Shown: in pieces, positions 1 to 9,727 of the stretch
Position numbering within the stretch: the stretch's first letter is position 1
Layout of the letters: every line of letters starts with the position of its first letter
Origin: Chitinophagaceae bacterium
Lineage (GTDB): Bacteria; Bacteroidota; Bacteroidia; Chitinophagales; Chitinophagaceae
NCBI GenBank assembly: GCA_016719165.1
Contig: JADKAJ010000006.1
Location: forward strand, 1-64,000
DNA length: 64,000 nucleotides
Direction of reading: 5' to 3'
Position numbers and translations under genes: made by a program
The notes under the pieces: model-generated
Seen by the model: the letters and a program-made list of their open reading frames with translations, nothing else
What the model was told of the DNA's origin: nothing
Database searches by the model: none

Positions 1-2745
1 ATAAGCACATAACTTCAATTCATTACCTGTGATGGTTGGGTGCTTCTCTTTTAAACTTACTACAAAATCGCTGTTTACTTTATCAAAGTGTTGCGCAAAA
101 TGCTCCCAGTCTTTATCCATTTTATCATCTTCACTTAATACCTTTATCATTTTTTTCAATTCAATTACTGCTTTTTCATTATCTAACACTTTCATTATCT
201 GGTTTAATTCACCTTTTATCTTTGCTAATAATTCCCCTTTTTGTACAAGGTGCATGGCAGTAGTAGCCAGTTCAGAGTTCTTGAAATCTATTTCACTCTG
301 CAATTTTTCGTTTCGGAGTGCTACCAGTTCATTTTCTGCTTTATTGATTTCCAGTTGATAGAGATACTGAAGTCTTTTCTGTTCTTCCTCATATTTTTCC
401 TGTTGCTGGTTGAATTTTTTTCGCTGCCATTTGTATAAATAATATACAGCCAGGCCAAAAAGTAAAAGATAGATGATATAGGCAAGGGTAGTTTGATACC
501 AGGGAGGGAGGACTTTAAACGTGTAGCCAACCGGTTCGGACTCGTTGCCGAGATTATTACGGACTTTGATTTCGAATGTATAGGTTCCCGGAGCAAGATG
601 AGTGTATTCTTTTTCTGTTTTACCAGACCATTCGGCCCAGTTCTCATCAAAGCCTTTCAATTTATAGGTGTATTCAAGATTTGCCTGCTGGCCGAATAGC
701 GGGGAGGAGAATTCGAACATTATTGTCTTCCAGTTATTACTGATGCGGGGGATTTGATTTTTACCCTGTATTTGTTTATCATCAACATTGGCAAAGTAGC
801 CACCGAACAGCAGGCTGTCTTTTTTATTGACTATTTTCACAGCCCTGACCTGCGCTTGTAATGCAGGGATATTTTTTTTATATTTTTCATAGTTGATGTG
901 GAAAAAACCTCTCTCCCCTCCAATAAAAATGTTGTTATCATTCACAGGATAAATAAACTCAAAGCCACTAAGCATTTTATTATTCAATTCCGGCAGATGG
1001 ATTATCGCAGGTTGTTGGGCCGACATATCCACAACTCCCAAATTTTTTTCATGTATGAACCAGATATTACCTTCTGTATCTTCTTTCAGGTAGCGAATGC
1101 TTTGTGGACCCAATAGATTTAAATAAAATGGGGAAGGTTCAAAACTGTCTTTCGATGGATTATAGATAAAGACTCCTTTTTCTGTTGCGACTACTACCTC
1201 GTTTTTGATCTTATACACATGATTATTCAGGGTAGAGGGAAGCCCGTTCTTACTGGTGTATGGTTTCACATTATATTTACCTGCTCCGGCAATTGATATT
1301 TTATATAAGCCATGATAGGGTTGTGATACCCAAATATTATCATACTTATCTAGTGCAACAAACCTGGATGATTCATTGAAGTCCGGAACGGTTTCGCCAA
1401 TTGAAAATGAGTTATTGTTATAATTTAAAAAGGTAAGCCCCTTGTAATTACCTGCCACCGTCCTGGCAGATGGAAATACGGAAGAAAGTGGTACAAAGTT
1501 CCAAAACCCGGCGCCGTTGGATAAAAGGGGCTGCGCTGAATTTTCATTAATAATAAATGCACCTTCATGATGGCCCAGTAAAAGCCTGCCATTGATTTCT
1601 GACAACCCCCATGTTTGCCCGGTTGTGTTAGAAACAGTGGAAAATGTTCCTTTGCTAAAGCTAAGATCTTTCATCTGTTGTAATGGTACGCTGTATAAAC
1701 CTCCGGAAGTTCCGGTGTACAAGTAATTATTATGGATAAGTGCAGTATAACCCGATCCGTCCTGTGCATAAGGTGTTATGCGTTTTATGGCACTGTTATA
1801 GGCAATAAAATCAATTCCATTATCCAGCCCAAGCCAGAGATTACTTTGTTTATCCAAAAAAATACTGAGCACATTATTATTCTGTAACCCCTCTGTTTTT
1901 GTGAAATTTTGAATGAGCTCCCCTTTCGAATCAATTATATGCACTCCGCCATTATTGGTGGCTAAAGCAAACCAATCAGCATTCAGGGCCGTAGCGGCGT
2001 AGATTCTTTCTTTCTCAATGAGTGTTATTGCAGGAGAGGTTACTTTCGAGAACCCTGTTTTTGAAAGTACAAACAAGCCATTTTTAAGGGTTGTAATTAT
2101 ACTACTGTCTTTATGTATTGGAAGTATGGCGGTCACAGGGTCGTTAACAGGCAGGATATTGGATATAGGTAATGGCACCCAAACATTATTTTCAAATCTC
2201 AGCAACCCGCTTTTGTAATCGTGTGCAAATAAAACATCATTGCAGGCTCCCAGATATGTCCATTCAGAGGGGGCTATAAATACAGAAATTGTTTCATTGG
2301 TTACCTTAAAAATTCTATTGGGAGTACGAAAGAAAATATCTTTTTTATACGATGCAATGTCCCAAACATCACCAAAGGACCTTTCTTTCTCACCAAGAAG
2401 CCCGGTTAGTGAAGTGTATTGCAACTGGCCATTTTCCGCCGGGGCAAAATATCCCATCTCATCCTGACCTCCGGCATATATTTTATTATCCGGCCCAATT
2501 TCAACAGACCTTACGATTGTTTTGTTGGGAAGAGGATATAGTTTCCAATATTTTCCGTCGAAGCTAAGTAACCCCTCATTATTTGCTATATATATGATGC
2601 CATTCTTATCCTGTTTAAAATCCCAGCTCTGCAGACCGGCTCCATAGGTATGTTTTGGGTAGTTAATTACATCAGGGAGACCGATAGTATTTTGACTTGT
2701 CGCAATTTGAGGGAGTAAGAGAAAAAGAAGAGCAAATTTTCTCAT
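1..2745 (-). CDS. Propeller/Y_Y_Y transcriptional regulator with C-terminal LuxR-like HTH (3' end outside window)
   Basis: The minus frame is open for 915 codons from the ATG at 2745 to the window edge. The start is followed by a hydrophobic signal peptide ending near TSQ. Next come many short propeller strands (a two-component-regulator-type periplasmic beta-propeller), a Y_Y_Y-like beta-sandwich at about 670-750, one membrane segment near 760-775, a coiled coil, and the beginning of the Bacteroidota LuxR-type DNA-binding domain, recognisable by W-E-H-F..HFD.V and by HPTITGNELKLCAY at the edge. No kinase or receiver domain lies between the membrane segment and the HTH, so this is a one-piece membrane-bound regulator: a ligand sensed outside the inner membrane would control DNA binding inside. 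It is divergent from the SusC operon and is the obvious candidate regulator of it. The HTH recognition helix and the stop codon lie beyond the window. Confidence 0.9.
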   Translation of the reverse strand, partial: MRKFALLFLLLPQIATSQNTIGLPDVINYPKHTYGAGLQSWDFKQDKNGIIYIANNEGLLSFDGKYWKLYPLPNKTIVRSVEIGPDNKIYAGGQDEMGYFAPAENGQLQYTSLTGLLGEKERSFGDVWDIASYKKDIFFRTPNRIFKVTNETISVFIAPSEWTYLGACNDVLFAHDYKSGLLRFENNVWVPLPISNILPVNDPVTAILPIHKDSSIITTLKNGLFVLSKTGFSKVTSPAITLIEKERIYAATALNADWFALATNNGGVHIIDSKGELIQNFTKTEGLQNNNVLSIFLDKQSNLWLGLDNGIDFIAYNSAIKRITPYAQDGSGYTALIHNNYLYTGTSGGLYSVPLQQMKDLSFSKGTFSTVSNTTGQTWGLSEINGRLLLGHHEGAFIINENSAQPLLSNGAGFWNFVPLSSVFPSARTVAGNYKGLTFLNYNNNSFSIGETVPDFNESSRFVALDKYDNIWVSQPYHGLYKISIAGAGKYNVKPYTSKNGLPSTLNNHVYKIKNEVVVATEKGVFIYNPSKDSFEPSPFYLNLLGPQSIRYLKEDTEGNIWFIHEKNLGVVDMSAQQPAIIHLPELNNKMLSGFEFIYPVNDNNIFIGGERGFFHINYEKYKKNIPALQAQVRAVKIVNKKDSLLFGGYFANVDDKQIQGKNQIPRISNNWKTIMFEFSSPLFGQQANLEYTYKLKGFDENWAEWSGKTEKEYTHLAPGTYTFEIKVRNNLGNESEPVGYTFKVLPPWYQTTLAYIIYLLLFGLAVYYLYKWQRKKFNQQQEKYEEEQKRLQYLYQLEINKAENELVALRNEKLQSEIDFKNSELATTAMHLVQKGELLAKIKGELNQIMKVLDNEKAVIELKKMIKVLSEDDKMDKDWEHFAQHFDKVNSDFVVSLKEKHPTITGNELKLCAY

Positions 2746-2787
2746 GGTTGTACTAAATGTTTACAGTTGTGAAAGTATGAAAAATCG

Positions 2788-2906
2788 TTTGATGTAGTAA
2801 TGAAGTAGTGTATTGTGCCTTAAAATCAATAGGTTATATTTTTTGATGTAGTATTGATGTGGTTGTTTTTTTCTTAAACAGAGTTTGGGGTAGTAACTTG
2901 GCTACC
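2788..2906. promoter_or_regulatory. Direct repeats in the divergent regulator/susC spacer (putative operator)
   Basis: Two 23-bp direct repeats start at 2788 and 2842 (54 bp apart). Both begin TTTGATGTAGTA and differ at only a few later positions. A weaker third copy (TTTGGGGTAGTA) starts at 2884, 42 bp further on. Copy 2 is itself two 11-bp units, TTGATGTAGTA followed by TTGATGTGGTT. Spacings near 11, 42 and 54 bp are close to whole helical turns, so bound protomers would sit on one face of the DNA. The repeats lie upstream of and up to the proposed susC promoter. I infer binding by the divergently encoded regulator; no binding site for this protein is known to me. Confidence 0.55.
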
Positions 2907-2926
2907 TTATTTTACGTTTATTTTTC
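2898..2926 (+). promoter_or_regulatory. Candidate promoter of the susC operon
   Basis: TTG at 2898-2900 and TATTTTTC at 2919-2926 are separated by 18 bp. They resemble the Bacteroidota primary-sigma consensus (TTTG, about 19 bp, TAnnTTTG), with C for G at the last position. Transcription would start about 15-20 bp before the susC ATG. The third repeat of the putative operator overlaps the -33 element. Confidence 0.45.
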
Positions 2927-2948
2927 GATTCGCTAAAACTATTGCTAT

Positions 2949-5900
2949 ATGAAATTAAAACTTGCACTGCTAAGTCTCAGCATCCTTGTTGGTGGTTTCC
3001 TCCACCAGGTTATGGGGCAAAATCTTCCAGTTTCCGGAAATGTTACAAACAAAGCAACAGGGGAACCTCTGGTAGGGGCCACTGTCTTAGTAAAAGGTGG
3101 ATCTGCCAACACAATTACTGATCAAAAGGGTAATTTCTCTATTACTGTTCCCCAAAAAGGCTCAGTACTGGTAATTAGTTACACCGGCATGAAGGTGATT
3201 GAATATAAAGTGGCAGATAATACCACTGCAGTTGCCATTCAATTAGAGGAGAGTGCAACCACAACTTTGACCGACGTAGTGGTTGTGGGCTATGGCACGC
3301 AAAAAATTACCAAAGTTTCAGGTGCTATTTCGACCATTAAAAGTGCCGATATTGAGAAACTCAGGCCCGTAAGGACTGAAGAAGCTTTGCAGGGAAGGGC
3401 TTCTGGAGTAAATGTCATTCAAAGTGGTTCACCAGGGTCTAAACCAACAGTTCTTGTCAGGGGTATCCCCTCTTTTTCTGGTACTGACCCGGTTGTTATT
3501 ATAGATGGTGTTCCCCAGACACTAACAGACCTTAATTCAATCAATGCCTCCGATATTGAATCAATCAATGTGTTGAAAGATGCTGCTACTACTGCTATTT
3601 ATGGAGTAAAGGGTGGAAATGGAGTTATTGTTGTCACAACTAAATCTGGCAGAAAGAATCAAAAAACAGAAATAACAATAGGTAGCAATTATGGTGTACA
3701 GGAAGTGATTAATACCATCGGTGTTTTAAATGCTTCTGAATATGGCGCCATTATCAATGAAGGCAGCACGGTTGCAGGCGGGAACGTTATTTTTCCTGAT
3801 CTATCAGTTTTAGGAGTGGGCACAGATTGGCAGAAAGAGATTTTTAAAAGAGCTTCTTTACAATCACATACAATCACGGCCCGTGGAGGCAGTGAAAAGA
3901 TGACCTATTTCTTATCGGGCGGATATTTAGACCAGGGAGGTATTGTAGGTGGTGATGATAAATCGAAATTCAAAAGGGGAAATTTAACTGCAAACCTGAT
4001 TTTTGATGTTGCTCCAAAATTGAAATTAATACTTAATACGACCGGTGTCATCCTCAATTCAAGGGGAATACAAGAGAATTCCTTTAACAGTGTTCTGGGA
4101 AGTGCGTTGAATTTTGATCCCACCGTTCCCAAGTATAATACCGTTCCCAATACCGTTGGTCAATATGGTTTCAGCAATCTTCTCTTATCAGAAATATTTA
4201 ATCCGCTTACTAAATTAGAGAATACTTATAATAAAAATGTCGGAAGTAAGCTATACGGAAAGTTTGAAATGCAGTATGATGTGTTGAAAAACCTGAAGCT
4301 ATCCTCCCGTTTCGGCTATACGAAGTATGATGGAAATGCCAAGAGTTTCACACCACTTATTTTCTACGGCCCGAACAATGTGGATAATTCAATGAACGCC
4401 GATGGTTCTGCAGTTGTTGGGAAACATAATAGCGTGGCACATGAAAAAACCAGCAATTTCAATTATACCTGGGAGTCATTTGCTAATTATAACTTTAACG
4501 TAAAAGATGATCATACTTTTGAAACGGTATTAGGCTTTTCACTGGCAAAAGTAACAGGGAATGCGGCCGGCGCAACAAGACAGGATGTGCCCTTTAATTC
4601 TTGGGAATTTGCAGACTTTACGGCTGCTACCGGAAATAATTCAGCTACCAATACAAATGCACTTACCGGCTATTATTACCAGTATTTCAGGAGAAACCTT
4701 TCTTATTTTTCCCGTATAAATTATGATTTTCAGGATAAATATTTAGCCTCCTTCACAGCCCGCAGAGATGGTTCTTACGCATTTGGAAAGGATAATAAAT
4801 ACGCTAACTTCTTTTCCGGATCTTTAGGATGGGTAGTTACAAGTGAAGACTTCTTTCACTCAGATTTTATTGATTACCTGAAGATAAGAGGTAGCTATGG
4901 CTCCATCGGCAATGAAAATGTCAACCCTCAATTTGTAGGAATTATTACCGGTGGTCCAAGTTATGGTAATCCTCCTAACAGCAACGGGTATACATTCGAT
5001 AATGTGTTTTATCCTGGTTCCACAGTTGGTTCCGCTGCAAATGATGCGTTACAGTGGGAAAAACAATTACAGGCCAATGTGGGTTTTGATATGACTTTTT
5101 TCAACAGGAAGTTTTCATTATCAGCCGATTATTTTCAAAAAGAAGTAAATGGTTTATTGTTTACCCCTTCGGCTTCATTATACCTGGGCACCGTTCCAAT
5201 CCCTACTGCTAATATTGGTTCTACTAAAAGTAGTGGTATAGATCTTAGCCTTTCCTATAATGAGACGATCGGCAAATCATTTAAATTAAACTCTTTTGTA
5301 ACTTTTACTACTGCTAAGAATGAGGTTACAGCCACCAATGATGATGGTACAGCTAAAATCCTGGGTGGTTATTATTTTAACGGTCAATCACAAAGTGTAA
5401 CCGTTTTCGAGAAAGGTTTTACCCCTGGTTATTTTTATGGGTATAAAACAGATGGTTTGTTTCAAACCGCTGATGAAGTTGCTGCTGGTCCGGCACAATC
5501 AGGTGCACAGCCTGGTGATATCCGTTTTGTAGATATGAATAAGGACGGCATCATCAATGCATCAGATCAGACAAAAATTGGTGATCCATTCCCGGATTTC
5601 ACAATGGGCTGGAACCTGAATATGGAATTTAAGAATTTTGATTTTACAGCCTTTACGTATGCTTCGGTAGGAAATGATGTTTACAGCGCATATGAAAGAA
5701 ATGCAAATTTTTCCAATAAATACAGGGGAGTATTGGCAAGGTGGACCGGACCCGGAACTACAAACGATGCCAGAAACCCCCGCTATTCATTTACAGATGC
5801 TAATAGTAATATCCGGGTGTCTGACAGGTATGTTGAGGATGGTTCTTTCATCAAGCTTAAAAATATTCAGTTGGGGTACACCTTCCCTGCATCAGTTACT

Positions 5901-6074
5901 AAAAAGATTTTTAGCAGGCTTCGAATCTATGTACAGGTAAAGAATGCCTTCACCTTAACCAAGTACACCGGGTATGATCCGGAAATTGCTGGCGGAATAT
6001 TAGATACAGGTATCGACCGTGGTGCTTACCCGCAAGCCAGGACATATTCTTTTGGCCTTGATATTAAACTATAA
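2949..6074 (+). CDS. SusC/RagA-type TonB-dependent glycan transporter
   Basis: This 1041-aa outer-membrane protein has a signal peptide (cleavage near VMGQ), an N-terminal carboxypeptidase-regulatory-like domain at about 27-110, then the TonB plug (ending its first strand with the FSGTDPVVIIDGVP motif near 175-190) and a 22-strand-type barrel ending in an aromatic beta strand (YSFGLDIKL). Length and order are typical of SusC transporters, which import oligosaccharides captured by the partner SusD lid using TonB energy. It is the first gene of an operon with SusD 25 bp downstream, two binding lipoproteins and GH16 enzymes, which points to a beta-glucan oligosaccharide as cargo. The ATG at 2949 is supported by the signal peptide and the promoter spacing. 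Confidence 0.95.
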   Translation: MKLKLALLSLSILVGGFLHQVMGQNLPVSGNVTNKATGEPLVGATVLVKGGSANTITDQKGNFSITVPQKGSVLVISYTGMKVIEYKVADNTTAVAIQLEESATTTLTDVVVVGYGTQKITKVSGAISTIKSADIEKLRPVRTEEALQGRASGVNVIQSGSPGSKPTVLVRGIPSFSGTDPVVIIDGVPQTLTDLNSINASDIESINVLKDAATTAIYGVKGGNGVIVVTTKSGRKNQKTEITIGSNYGVQEVINTIGVLNASEYGAIINEGSTVAGGNVIFPDLSVLGVGTDWQKEIFKRASLQSHTITARGGSEKMTYFLSGGYLDQGGIVGGDDKSKFKRGNLTANLIFDVAPKLKLILNTTGVILNSRGIQENSFNSVLGSALNFDPTVPKYNTVPNTVGQYGFSNLLLSEIFNPLTKLENTYNKNVGSKLYGKFEMQYDVLKNLKLSSRFGYTKYDGNAKSFTPLIFYGPNNVDNSMNADGSAVVGKHNSVAHEKTSNFNYTWESFANYNFNVKDDHTFETVLGFSLAKVTGNAAGATRQDVPFNSWEFADFTAATGNNSATNTNALTGYYYQYFRRNLSYFSRINYDFQDKYLASFTARRDGSYAFGKDNKYANFFSGSLGWVVTSEDFFHSDFIDYLKIRGSYGSIGNENVNPQFVGIITGGPSYGNPPNSNGYTFDNVFYPGSTVGSAANDALQWEKQLQANVGFDMTFFNRKFSLSADYFQKEVNGLLFTPSASLYLGTVPIPTANIGSTKSSGIDLSLSYNETIGKSFKLNSFVTFTTAKNEVTATNDDGTAKILGGYYFNGQSQSVTVFEKGFTPGYFYGYKTDGLFQTADEVAAGPAQSGAQPGDIRFVDMNKDGIINASDQTKIGDPFPDFTMGWNLNMEFKNFDFTAFTYASVGNDVYSAYERNANFSNKYRGVLARWTGPGTTNDARNPRYSFTDANSNIRVSDRYVEDGSFIKLKNIQLGYTFPASVTKKIFSRLRIYVQVKNAFTLTKYTGYDPEIAGGILDTGIDRGAYPQARTYSFGLDIKL

Positions 6075-6099
6075 ATCTTTACTATAAAATTCCAGCAAA

Positions 6100-7614
6100 A
6101 TGAATAAGAATATAACAATAAAAATAATGGCTGTGGTTATTGCTACCACATTGCTTTCTTCGTGTAAAAAGTGGGTAGATTATAACCCGCATGAAGATTT
6201 TCGGATAACAGAACTCGATTATTTGAAATCTGAAAGCGATTATCGCACAATGGCTATCAGTGTTTATACGCCTATACAATGGATCAACCAGGCCGTACCT
6301 GTTGGCGATATTGCATCAGATAATGCGGTTAGCGGTGGTGAAAATGCTTCTGATGTGCTGTCATTACAGCAAATCGATGATTACACACATACACCTGTTA
6401 ACTCTACACTTACAGAGTTATGGCAAGCTGCATATGAAGGTATAAACAGGGCAAATTATATGCACCAGTATAAAGCAGCAAACCTGGCTGGTGAAACAGT
6501 GAATTTTGCCGGTAAAGATGCTTTATATGGGGAAGTTTATTTTTTAAGAGCTTATTATTATTTCCATTTGGTCAAATTTTTTGGTGATGTCCCAATGTTT
6601 GTGGATAGAAGACTGAGCTTAAGTGAATCTAAATCATTGGATAAAACTCCCAAAGCAGATATTTACAAACAGATAGAGCTGGATCTGACCAATGCAATAG
6701 CTGTATTGCCAGCTGTACAAGTACAGAAAGGCAGAATTACAAAATATGCAGCCCAGGCTTTGTTGGGAAAGGTTTACCTGTATCAAAATAAATTTGATTT
6801 AGCTGCTTCAACATTGGAAAGTGTAATCACTTCGAATGCCTTCAGCCTAGTAGCTGATTTTGGATCTATATTTTTAGCGACCGGTGAAAACGGTCCTGAA
6901 TCTGTTTTTGAAATTCAATATTCCAATACTTCGCCCTATTATAACTGGGGAGGTGTAACCAGGGGCCAGGGTAACCTTGCTGTACAACAATGTGGTATCA
7001 GGGGATTGAATGGAACTGGTGCGATGCCTTATGCTGCTGGTTGGAGTACCAATTTGCCAACACAGAACTTGGCAGCAGCTTATACTGCCGGTGACAGGAG
7101 AAAAGCAGTTACTGTTTTGGATATTGAAGCTTATAAAGCAGCTAACCCTTCTTACAACATCACTTACCAGGTTGCACCATTTAAAAATACTGGTTTGTAT
7201 AACCAGAAATACCTCCCCAGAAAAGGAGAAACATCCGGACAGGTGGAGTTGAATTATCTGAATAATTTCAGAATCATCCGGTATGCAGATGTTTTATTAA
7301 TGGCCGCGGAAGCATTCAATAAGTCAACAGCTCCAAATGATACAAAGGCGCAAACCTATTTGAACCTGGTGCGCCGCAGGGCTTTTGGGGATAATCTTCA
7401 TGATATTAGTGCGACAGGTGCTGCCTTGTACCAGGCCATCCTGAATGAACGGAGGTTGGAACTTGCTATGGAAGGAGATCGCTTCTTCGATTTAGTGAGA
7501 ACCGGACAAGCGGCTTCAAAGATTACTGGTTTCGTTGCCGGTAAACATGAAGTATTCCCAATTCCTCAGGCCGAAATAGATATTTCAGGGCTAGCTCAAA
7601 ACCCAGGATACTAA
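6100..7614 (+). CDS. SusD/RagB-type surface glycan-binding lipoprotein
   Basis: A 504-aa lipoprotein with signal peptide and lipobox LLSSC, so lipid-anchored, normally on the outer face of the outer membrane. The TPR-rich SusD fold is recognisable from the AYYYFHLVKFFGDVP segment near 150-165 and from the C-terminal segment with LNERRLELAMEGDRFFDLVRTG near 450-470, both diagnostic of the RagB/SusD family. It acts as the lid of the SusC barrel and binds the target glycan. It is co-transcribed with SusC (25-bp gap). The specific sugar cannot be read from SusD alone; the GH16 genes downstream suggest a beta-1,3- or mixed-linkage glucan. Confidence 0.95.
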   Translation: MNKNITIKIMAVVIATTLLSSCKKWVDYNPHEDFRITELDYLKSESDYRTMAISVYTPIQWINQAVPVGDIASDNAVSGGENASDVLSLQQIDDYTHTPVNSTLTELWQAAYEGINRANYMHQYKAANLAGETVNFAGKDALYGEVYFLRAYYYFHLVKFFGDVPMFVDRRLSLSESKSLDKTPKADIYKQIELDLTNAIAVLPAVQVQKGRITKYAAQALLGKVYLYQNKFDLAASTLESVITSNAFSLVADFGSIFLATGENGPESVFEIQYSNTSPYYNWGGVTRGQGNLAVQQCGIRGLNGTGAMPYAAGWSTNLPTQNLAAAYTAGDRRKAVTVLDIEAYKAANPSYNITYQVAPFKNTGLYNQKYLPRKGETSGQVELNYLNNFRIIRYADVLLMAAEAFNKSTAPNDTKAQTYLNLVRRRAFGDNLHDISATGAALYQAILNERRLELAMEGDRFFDLVRTGQAASKITGFVAGKHEVFPIPQAEIDISGLAQNPGY

Positions 7615-7639
7615 TCATTAATTATTTAAAACTACAAAT

Positions 7640-9709
7640 ATGAAATCATTAAAATATTTTTTGGGTTTTGCATTTCTGCTGGTACTGGCTGCCGGTTGCA
7701 AGAAGGAGACCTACGATGATGTTTCCTTTGTTGATACTGCTAATTCACCGGATCAATTATCGGTTCTTTTTGAGATCACCCAGGATAATACTGGCCGTGT
7801 AACGATTACGCCAAATGGTGCCGGAGCTGTTTCCTATGATATTTATTATGGCGATGGTACGGCTACCCCTGCAAAAGTGCAGGCCGGAAAGAATACAATC
7901 CATACTTATGCGGAAGGTGTATACAATGTTAAAATTGTGGCCTATTCCATCAATGGAAAAACAACTGAAATCACCAGGCAATTAACTGTTTCTTTCAGGG
8001 CTCCGGAAAACCTGGATGTGGTTATTAATGTTGACCCGGCTAACAACTATAAAATAAATGTTTCTGCAACGGCTTTGTATGAGACAAATTTCAGAATATA
8101 CTTTGGAGATGTTCCCAACGAAACTCCTGTATCATTTTTAGAAGGGGCTACTGTTAGTCACACCTATGCAGCTGTCGGAACTTATACCGTACGTGTAGTT
8201 GCGTTGAGCGGCGGTGCTGCCACTGCAGAGGTTACCAGGTCCGTAACAATTGTAGACCCGGTATTATTGCCTATCACCTTTGAATCACCTACTGTTGATT
8301 ATACGTTTGGAAATTTTGGCGGCGGTAATGTTACCATAATAAACAATCCTCAATCCAGCGGAATTAATACCAGTGCCAGGGTTGGCAGAATGGTTAAAAA
8401 TCCTCCGGAAGTTTGGGGTGGCGGTGTTATCACTTTAGGAGACCCTATTGATTTCTCTGTCAATAAGGTTTTCCGGATGAAAGTTTTTTCTCCACGAGTT
8501 GGTGCCAAAGTGTTGTTGAAAGTTGAGAATTTAACCAACGGAGGAATTAGTTTTGAAAGAGAGGCAACTACTACAGTGGCGAATACATGGGAAGACCTGG
8601 TCTTCAATTACGCCGCTATCAATACGGCTGAATCTTATCAAAAAGTAGTGTTGATTTTTGAGTTAGGTATACCCGGAGATGGGTCTGCTAATTTTACTTT
8701 CCTTTTTGATGATATAAGGCTTACCAACCAGCTTCCAACTTCTTTGTTAACCTTGCCTGTAACTTTTGATCTTCCCGGTGTTAATTATGCAGTTACTGAC
8801 TTTGGCGGAAATCAATCAGTTGATGCTGTTGATCCTTCCAATGCTGCGAATAACGTTAAAAAAACAACAAAGCCTAATGGTGCTGAAACATGGGCAGGAA
8901 CAACCATTGGATCAGGTTTTACATCTGCTATTCCTTTTTCAGCTACTGCCACTCAAATGAGTGTAAGGGTTTACTCACCCGCAGCGGGTCTGCCAATACG
9001 ATTGAAAGTGGAGGATCGCAATGATAATACAAGGTCTGTAGAAACTGAAAAAGTTACCACAGTAGCCAATGCGTGGGAGACCCTGGTTTTTGATTTTGCT
9101 AACCAAGCCACCGGGACTGCTGCTTTGAACCTGGCATATACCTATAATATGGCTTCCATCTTTTTTAATTTTGGAACTGCCGGGGACGGAAAGATCTTCT
9201 ACTGGGATGATATTACATTCTTACCGGTGAATGTTGCCGGAATCGCCCTTCCGCTTGACTTCGAATCAACTACATTGGTTTATACATTTACTAATTTTGA
9301 CGGAGGCGATGCGACTGTTATCAATAATCCGCAATCATCAGGTATTAATACCAGTAGTAAAGTTGGCAGGATGATAAAGAATGCTGGCCAGGTATGGGGA
9401 GGCAGCTGGATTGGCCTCGCTAGCCCAATTGATTTTTCTACGCTAAGGACTTTTAAAATGAAAGTTTTTTCACCAAGGGTAGGGGCTAAAGTACTTTTGA
9501 AAGTTGAAAACCAAACTAATGGTGGAATTAGTTATGAAAAAGAAGTACTTACTACTACAGCTAATGCATGGGAAGAACTTACATTCGATTTCAGTGCCAT
9601 CAATACTGCAAATTCCTATCAGAAGATCGTTTTGATCTTTGAATTGGGAACAATGGGCGATGGCTCACCCAATTTCACATTCCTGTTTGATGACATAAAA
9701 CTTAACTAA
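7640..9709 (+). CDS. PKD-type surface lipoprotein with three tandem carbohydrate-binding-like domains
   Basis: A 689-aa lipoprotein (lipobox LAAGC) placed 25 bp after susD, where PULs usually encode surface glycan-binding proteins. Two PKD-like beta-sandwich domains occupy about 40-205. Three copies of a beta-sandwich domain of about 155 residues follow, starting near residues 210, 372 and 537. Copies 1 and 3 are almost the same (both contain FSPRVGAKVLLKVEN and a closing FTFLFDDI), whereas copy 2 is diverged. The shape (beta strands, a conserved Trp in VWGG, a C-terminal DDI motif) resembles galactose-binding-like carbohydrate-binding modules. I infer that it holds beta-glucan chains at the cell surface. 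There is no catalytic motif. Confidence 0.8.
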   Translation: MKSLKYFLGFAFLLVLAAGCKKETYDDVSFVDTANSPDQLSVLFEITQDNTGRVTITPNGAGAVSYDIYYGDGTATPAKVQAGKNTIHTYAEGVYNVKIVAYSINGKTTEITRQLTVSFRAPENLDVVINVDPANNYKINVSATALYETNFRIYFGDVPNETPVSFLEGATVSHTYAAVGTYTVRVVALSGGAATAEVTRSVTIVDPVLLPITFESPTVDYTFGNFGGGNVTIINNPQSSGINTSARVGRMVKNPPEVWGGGVITLGDPIDFSVNKVFRMKVFSPRVGAKVLLKVENLTNGGISFEREATTTVANTWEDLVFNYAAINTAESYQKVVLIFELGIPGDGSANFTFLFDDIRLTNQLPTSLLTLPVTFDLPGVNYAVTDFGGNQSVDAVDPSNAANNVKKTTKPNGAETWAGTTIGSGFTSAIPFSATATQMSVRVYSPAAGLPIRLKVEDRNDNTRSVETEKVTTVANAWETLVFDFANQATGTAALNLAYTYNMASIFFNFGTAGDGKIFYWDDITFLPVNVAGIALPLDFESTTLVYTFTNFDGGDATVINNPQSSGINTSSKVGRMIKNAGQVWGGSWIGLASPIDFSTLRTFKMKVFSPRVGAKVLLKVENQTNGGISYEKEVLTTTANAWEELTFDFSAINTANSYQKIVLIFELGTMGDGSPNFTFLFDDIKLN
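8268..9706 (+). repeat. Three in-frame tandem repeats of about 480 bp encoding binding domains
   Basis: Within the lipoprotein gene, units start near 8268, 8754 and 9248. Units 1 and 3 share long nearly identical protein stretches (for example INNPQSSGINTS and SPRVGAKVLLKVEN) while unit 2 is only distantly similar. This is the pattern expected if unit 3 is a later copy of unit 1, or if gene conversion keeps them alike. Confidence 0.7.
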
Positions 9710-9727
9710 TTGCAAAAAGTAATAATT

